A stretch of 64,000 bases of DNA from Rhizobium sp. FKL33 (GTDB lineage Bacteria; Pseudomonadota; Alphaproteobacteria; Rhizobiales; Rhizobiaceae). Shown here piece after piece: positions 58,223 through 64,000 of the stretch (position 1 is its first letter; the number at the start of each line of letters is the position of its first letter). The translations under genes and the position numbers were made by a program. The notes under the pieces are model-generated. The model saw nothing but the letters and a program-made list of their open reading frames with translations, made no database searches and was not told the DNA's origin. Where the stretch lies: assembly GCF_005222915.1 (NCBI RefSeq), contig NZ_STFX01000009.1:34605-98604 (forward strand), read 5' to 3'.

Positions 58223-59556
58223 CCGCGCCCGACCCTGTCCGCCGGGCTCCGCATCACGCGTCGAGCGCGGACAGCGTCGAATCGACTCTCGCCGATTTTC
58301 TCAGTCGATGCAGCCGGCCCTGCCGGATGTTGATCGCGCTGTCGGGCGGCGGCGACTCCGTCGGCTTGCTGACGGCGCTCGGCCGCATCCGGGCCCGACT
58401 TCCGGGCGCGGGTTTTGACCTTTTAGCCGCGACCGTCGATCATGGGCTGAGACCCGGATCACGCGAGGAGGCTGTCGCCGCCGGTCATCTGTCCGAGAGC
58501 TTCGGTGTTCCGCACGTCATTCTCGACTGGACGGGCGAGAAGCCAAGCACCGGCCTTCAGGCTGCAGCGCGCGAGGCGCGTTATGGACTGCTCGCCCGTC
58601 ACGCGCTCGACAAGCGCGCCGACCTCATTCTGACCGGGCACAATCTCGACGACAACATCGAAACCTATCGCATGCGGATGGCGAGGAACGCCGATCCCGA
58701 CACACACGGCATGGCGGAGGCGGTGCTGCTGCAGGGCAAGATCTGGGCTGTGCGGCCGCTGCTCGGCCTGCGCCGCGAGGCGATCCGCGCCTATCTTCGC
58801 AGCCAAGGCGTCGGATGGGTCGAAGATCCCAGCAACGTCAATACGGCCTTCGAGCGCGTGCGCCTGCGCAGCCAGATCGATGAGACGGCGACGCCGGATT
58901 TCGCCGCGCTCATGCAGAAACGGCGGGCTCGCATGCGGACTGCTGCAGCGTTTCTGGGCGCACGAGCCGAGGTGATTGGTCTCAAGGTCGGCGTCGTCGA
59001 TCTCCGGGGGCTCGATGCCGCTGAACCCGGGCTTCTGGACGGACTGGCGGCGCTCGCCGCGCTCCTCGGCGGGCGCGAACATCTGTTCGGGCTCGAGGCG
59101 CGCGAGGCGCTGGCGCGCTTTCTCGTCGCCGGCCGGGGGCAGATGACGACAGGGCGCACGGTGTTCGACCGGCGCGGCGACCGCCTCTATGTCCAGCGCG
59201 AGAACCGGGGGCTGCCGGCGACTATGGCTGCGCCCGGCCAAACAGTGATCTGGGACAACCGGTTTCGCATCGCCAACCCGACGGAGGGTGAAGTGTCGGT
59301 TGGCGGTCCAGGCGTCGGCGGCGAACAGCTGATCGACGCCGCCCTGTTCGACAGACTTCCGGGGAGGGTGCGACAACTCGCGCTGCGAACCGGGCCTTTC
59401 ATCGCTCCGGGCGGCGCAAATCGGCATGAAATCACCGCTTTCTTGCCCGGATGCGACAAATTTCTTCCACTCGATCGCCTCGAACTGGGTAATTTCCTTG
59501 CAAAACTCATGGGTTTGCCGCATTTTCCATCCCCAGTCTTTCGGCAACAGGTGTGA
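58219..59556 (+). CDS. tilS: tRNA(Ile)-lysidine synthase
   Basis: A 445-residue enzyme that modifies C34 of tRNA-Ile(CAU) to lysidine, changing its reading from AUG to AUA. The N-type ATP-pyrophosphatase motif LIALSGGGDSVGLL has one extra Gly compared with SGGxDS, which is common in this family. ATVDHGLRPGSREEA and LTGHNLDDNIETYRMRMAR follow. It is coupled to cpoB by an ATGA overlap. Confidence 0.95.
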   Translation: MTAPDPVRRAPHHASSADSVESTLADFLSRCSRPCRMLIALSGGGDSVGLLTALGRIRARLPGAGFDLLAATVDHGLRPGSREEAVAAGHLSESFGVPHVILDWTGEKPSTGLQAAAREARYGLLARHALDKRADLILTGHNLDDNIETYRMRMARNADPDTHGMAEAVLLQGKIWAVRPLLGLRREAIRAYLRSQGVGWVEDPSNVNTAFERVRLRSQIDETATPDFAALMQKRRARMRTAAAFLGARAEVIGLKVGVVDLRGLDAAEPGLLDGLAALAALLGGREHLFGLEAREALARFLVAGRGQMTTGRTVFDRRGDRLYVQRENRGLPATMAAPGQTVIWDNRFRIANPTEGEVSVGGPGVGGEQLIDAALFDRLPGRVRQLALRTGPFIAPGGANRHEITAFLPGCDKFLPLDRLELGNFLAKLMGLPHFPSPVFRQQV

Positions 59557-59664
59557 AATAGGCGCAGTCGCTGCTTGGCAAGAGGTGGAGGGCCTCCTAT
59601 CTTTCACCTTGAAATGGCCGCATGCCGGGTTTAATCCCGCGGTCAAACTATCTCGGTGAGGTCA

Positions 59665-61599
<1,935 letters not shown>

Positions 61600-61624
61600 G
61601 CCGATCAAACGGACCTTTTCGAAA

Positions 61625-61649
61625 CCCCGCGCCGGTCGCGGGGTTTTTT
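61625..61649 (+). terminator. terminator after ftsH
   Basis: A perfect 7-bp stem CCCCGCG/CGCGGGG with loop CCGGT is followed by six Ts. Confidence 0.92.
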
Positions 61650-61974
61650 GTTTTTCCTCATGATTCCCGTAGTTTTTTAGCCGGTTCGAGCTCAATTGAG
61701 GCGGCGCGATGACTGTTCACAATGGTGTCGCATCGAAAGTTTCTTTGTTGCATATTTGTGACTCCTGCCGGAATTCCTGGTTAAATATTCTAAAGATATC
61801 TCTTTCGTGGCTCTACCGCAGAATAATGTTCCTAATCGTTGATTTTCAACGGTCGTCTTCGGAAACTTACGTAAATTTTTAAGCGTTGCGGAGCGTCAGT
61901 TTGCCGCAAGCAGAATTTGTAATCGTCTCCATCGTGCATAAAATGCCTCCGACCTTGGTCAGTGGGAGGACGTC
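61650..61974. promoter_or_regulatory. leader and promoter region of the OmpP1-like gene
   Basis: About 325 AT-richer bases without a gene. A perfect inverted repeat CGTTGA-TTT-TCAACG lies at 61837-61851 and TTACGTAA at about 61867; either could be an operator. GGGAGG just before 61975 is a good ribosome binding site. No clear sigma-70 pair was found. Confidence 0.4.
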
Positions 61975-63186
61975 ATGGGGAAAACAATGCTCCGTAAGAG
62001 CTTTTTGACAATTGCTTCAGCGGCTTTGATGTCGGGCGCGGCTTATGCCGGCGGCATCGAACGCAATGGTTACAATATCGATCTTTTATTCGATCCTTCC
62101 AATGTGGCGGTGGAGGGGACAGCAACCTATGTCTCGCCGCATAGGAACTACGAGAACACGCAGAACTTTAACGGCATCGGCGGCTCCGACCCAGATGTCC
62201 GGGACACCAAGGACTACTTCAACGGCTCCGTCGGCGTGAAAGCGCGGATCGTCGACGGCGTCGACTGCTTGGTTGATTATTCTCAACCCTGGGGCGCGCA
62301 CTCGGCGCCGGGCCTGGACTGGACCGGCTCGAATGACAATGCCGAGACCAAGATCAACAGCGATAATTACGGCCTGACCTGCTCCTACAAGTTTGACATG
62401 GGCAAGGGACAGCTTCGCCTGATCGGCGGCGGCTTCTATCAAACTGTCGATGGTTTCAAGGAAAGCCTTGTCACTCCCGCGATCGTGCCTGGCTTTGATG
62501 GCACGGGCCGTCTGGATCTCGAGACGGACGGTTGGGGCTGGCGCGCAGGCGTAGCCTATGAAATTCCGGAATATGCCTTCCGCGCCTCGCTGGTCTACAA
62601 CAGCGAAGTGAAGCTCGATGAGATTACCGGCACGCTCGACATGTCGAATGTGTCGCCGGCGCTTGTTCCGGGGCTCGGCGGTACGGTCTGGGATGTCTAC
62701 GGTTCGACCAAAATGCCGGACTCGCTTGAACTGTCGATCCAATCCGGCATCGCGCCCGACTGGCTTGCTTTCGGCAGCGTGAAGTGGACGGACTGGAGCC
62801 AACTCCAGACCATTCCCTTCTATCTCAAGGGAACCGATATCCAGGCGACGTCGCTCGACCTGTTCTATCGCGACGGCTGGACCATCACGGGCGGTGTCGG
62901 TCATCAGTTTACCGAAAAGCTGTCGGGCGCGGTATCGGTCACATGGGACCGCGGCACCTCGCAGGGTTACGGTTCGCAGACCGACACCTGGCTGTTCGGC
63001 ACGGGTGTGAACTTCGCGGCGACCAAGAATGTCGACATCAAGCTGTCCGGCGCGATTGGCTGGATGAAGTCGGGCTCGTCGGGCGCCTATGTCTATGAAG
63101 GCGTCACCTATGGCGCGGACAACAGCTATGACTTCGGCACGGATTTCGTCGGGGCGATCTCGACCGGAATCAAGGTGAAGTTCTGA
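61975..63186 (+). CDS. OmpP1/FadL-like outer membrane protein
   Basis: A 403-residue beta-barrel protein. A signal peptide (about 1-25, ending GAAYAG) is followed by alternating amphipathic strands, many Tyr/Trp girdle residues and a C-terminal phenylalanine (GIKVKF) used by the BAM machinery. The overall pattern (ERNGYNIDLLFDPS, WGWRAGVAYEIPEYAFRASL, PDSLELSIQSGIAPDWLAFG) matches the FadL/TodX family for hydrophobic compounds such as long-chain fatty acids. The substrate is not known. Single gene with its own terminator. Confidence 0.88.
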   Translation: MGKTMLRKSFLTIASAALMSGAAYAGGIERNGYNIDLLFDPSNVAVEGTATYVSPHRNYENTQNFNGIGGSDPDVRDTKDYFNGSVGVKARIVDGVDCLVDYSQPWGAHSAPGLDWTGSNDNAETKINSDNYGLTCSYKFDMGKGQLRLIGGGFYQTVDGFKESLVTPAIVPGFDGTGRLDLETDGWGWRAGVAYEIPEYAFRASLVYNSEVKLDEITGTLDMSNVSPALVPGLGGTVWDVYGSTKMPDSLELSIQSGIAPDWLAFGSVKWTDWSQLQTIPFYLKGTDIQATSLDLFYRDGWTITGGVGHQFTEKLSGAVSVTWDRGTSQGYGSQTDTWLFGTGVNFAATKNVDIKLSGAIGWMKSGSSGAYVYEGVTYGADNSYDFGTDFVGAISTGIKVKF

Positions 63187-63212
63187 TCCGATAAAGCGGC
63201 GGATCCAGGAGA

Positions 63213-63235
63213 AGCCCGGTCTAGGCCGGGCTTTT
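63213..63235 (+). terminator. terminator after OmpP1-like gene
   Basis: A 7-bp stem AGCCCGG/CCGGGCT with a 6-base loop is followed by TTTT. Confidence 0.8.
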
Positions 63236-63337
63236 CCGCGTTAACATTCTGTTTGCGTGGGTGAGACAATTTGATGTGGCAGACCGCAGTCTTTGTGGCA
63301 TCTAGGAAACCGACGAGAACTTAGCACTGGAATGAAC

Positions 63338-64000
63338 ATGACGAGACGCTATTTCGGCACCGACGGCATCCGCGGCCAGTCCAACAAATTTCCGATGACG
63401 CCGGATCTGGCCATGCGGGTCGGCATCGCCGCCGGAACGATCTTTCGGCGCGGCGGCCATCGCCATCGCGTGGTGATCGGCAAGGACACCCGGCTGTCGG
63501 GTTATATGCTCGAGAACGCGCTGGTGGCCGGCTTCACGGCCGCGGGCGTCGACGCCTTCGTGCTCGGCCCGATCCCGACGCCTGCGGTGGCCATGCTCAC
63601 CCGGTCGCTCCGCTGCGACATCGGCGTGATGGTGTCGGCCTCGCACAATCCCTATCAGGACAACGGCATCAAGCTGTTCGGACCCGATGGCTATAAATTG
63701 TCGGACGAGATCGAAGCGCAGATCGAGGCGCTTCTCGACAAGGACATCATTCCGCAACTCGCGGCGGCGGACGCCATCGGTCGCGCCAAGCGCGTCGACG
63801 GCGTGCATGACCGTTATATCGAATTCGCCAAGCGCACGTTGCCGCGCGACGTGACGCTGAAGGGCCTGAGGGTGGCGATCGATTGCGCCAATGGCGCGGC
63901 CTACAAGGTCGCCCCGGCCGTGCTGTGGGAACTCGGCGCCGAGGTCGTGACCATCGGCAACGAACCCAACGGCGTCAATATCAACGACCAGTGCGGCTCG
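63338..64000 (+). CDS. glmM: phosphoglucosamine mutase (partial, cut by window end)
   Basis: The first 221 codons of a gene that continues beyond the window. The start [15 protein letters not shown] and active-site loop [17 protein letters not shown], whose serine is phosphorylated, identify GlmM, which converts glucosamine 6-phosphate to glucosamine 1-phosphate for UDP-GlcNAc, wall and LPS. ATG 63338 follows TGGA at good spacing; ATG 63332 is in frame. The order ftsH-glmM is typical of the alphaproteobacteria, although here an OmpP1-like gene lies between them. Confidence 0.96.
   Translation, partial: MTRRYFGTDGIRGQSNKFPMTPDLAMRVGIAAGTIFRRGGHRHRVVIGKDTRLSGYMLENALVAGFTAAGVDAFVLGPIPTPAVAMLTRSLRCDIGVMVSASHNPYQDNGIKLFGPDGYKLSDEIEAQIEALLDKDIIPQLAAADAIGRAKRVDGVHDRYIEFAKRTLPRDVTLKGLRVAIDCANGAAYKVAPAVLWELGAEVVTIGNEPNGVNINDQCGS

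Noticed and set aside
61839..61849. TTGATTTTCAA as a FixK/FNR box
   Set aside because: The half-sites are separated by only 3 bases, so the spacing does not fit TTGAY-N4-RTCAA.

Overview
The window is high-GC alphaproteobacterial DNA, most likely from the order Hyphomicrobiales (Rhizobiales). The evidence is gene content and order: cpdR, an N-formylglutamate amidohydrolase gene, the mmgR small RNA and a hisN-type phosphatase gene lie together as in rhizobia; tolQRAB-pal-cpoB-tilS-ftsH runs into glmM; and a urea ABC transporter is joined to a urease cluster. No insertion sequence, prophage, CRISPR array or plasmid function was seen. The genus cannot be resolved from the sequence alone.

Layout. 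265-7803 (minus): PBP1C and a very large alpha-2-macroglobulin with an N-terminal PAN/Apple domain, a periplasmic defence and cell-wall pair. 8066-9094: a Pfk-2 type phosphofructokinase behind a perfect FixK/FNR-type box. 9261-12940: tRNA-Val(GAC), cpdR, N-formylglutamate amidohydrolase, the minus-strand sRNA gene mmgR with its own promoter and terminator, hisN and a lysophospholipase-like hydrolase. 13003-13801: a possible minus-strand sRNA, then hsp20 behind a RpoH-type promoter and a ROSE RNA thermometer. 13889-22317: threonine aldolase and glutamate synthase, with a vapBC toxin-antitoxin pair lying between gltB and gltD. 22354-27166: a DUF459 protein, a lytic transglycosylase, galU, a small hydrolase and two small unknown proteins.

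27219-51427 is a nitrogen island. Reading on the minus strand, urtABCDE is followed by ureD, ureA, ureB, two LprI-like genes, a 'urease operon accessory' gene and ureC; then about 5 kb of other genes; then ureE, ureF and ureG. Divergent from urtA are a SHOCT-domain protein, a 1148-residue hybrid histidine kinase whose sensor half looks like an NCS1 purine/cytosine permease, and a LuxR-type response regulator. The shared intergenic region holds a 7-2-7 inverted repeat of the NarL kind. I propose this as a transporter-coupled two-component system that senses urea or a related compound and controls urea uptake. It is the most interesting candidate here, and its function is inferred.

51506-64000: a four-EF-hand protein, an AT-rich gap, the Tol-Pal envelope system, tilS, ftsH, a FadL/OmpP1-like porin and the start of glmM, which is cut by the window end. 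Several regulatory elements fit a nitrogen, oxygen and heat-stress theme. mmgR is known in Sinorhizobium to limit polyhydroxybutyrate storage in relation to nitrogen, GOGAT assimilates the ammonia that urease releases, and pfkB carries a low-oxygen box.
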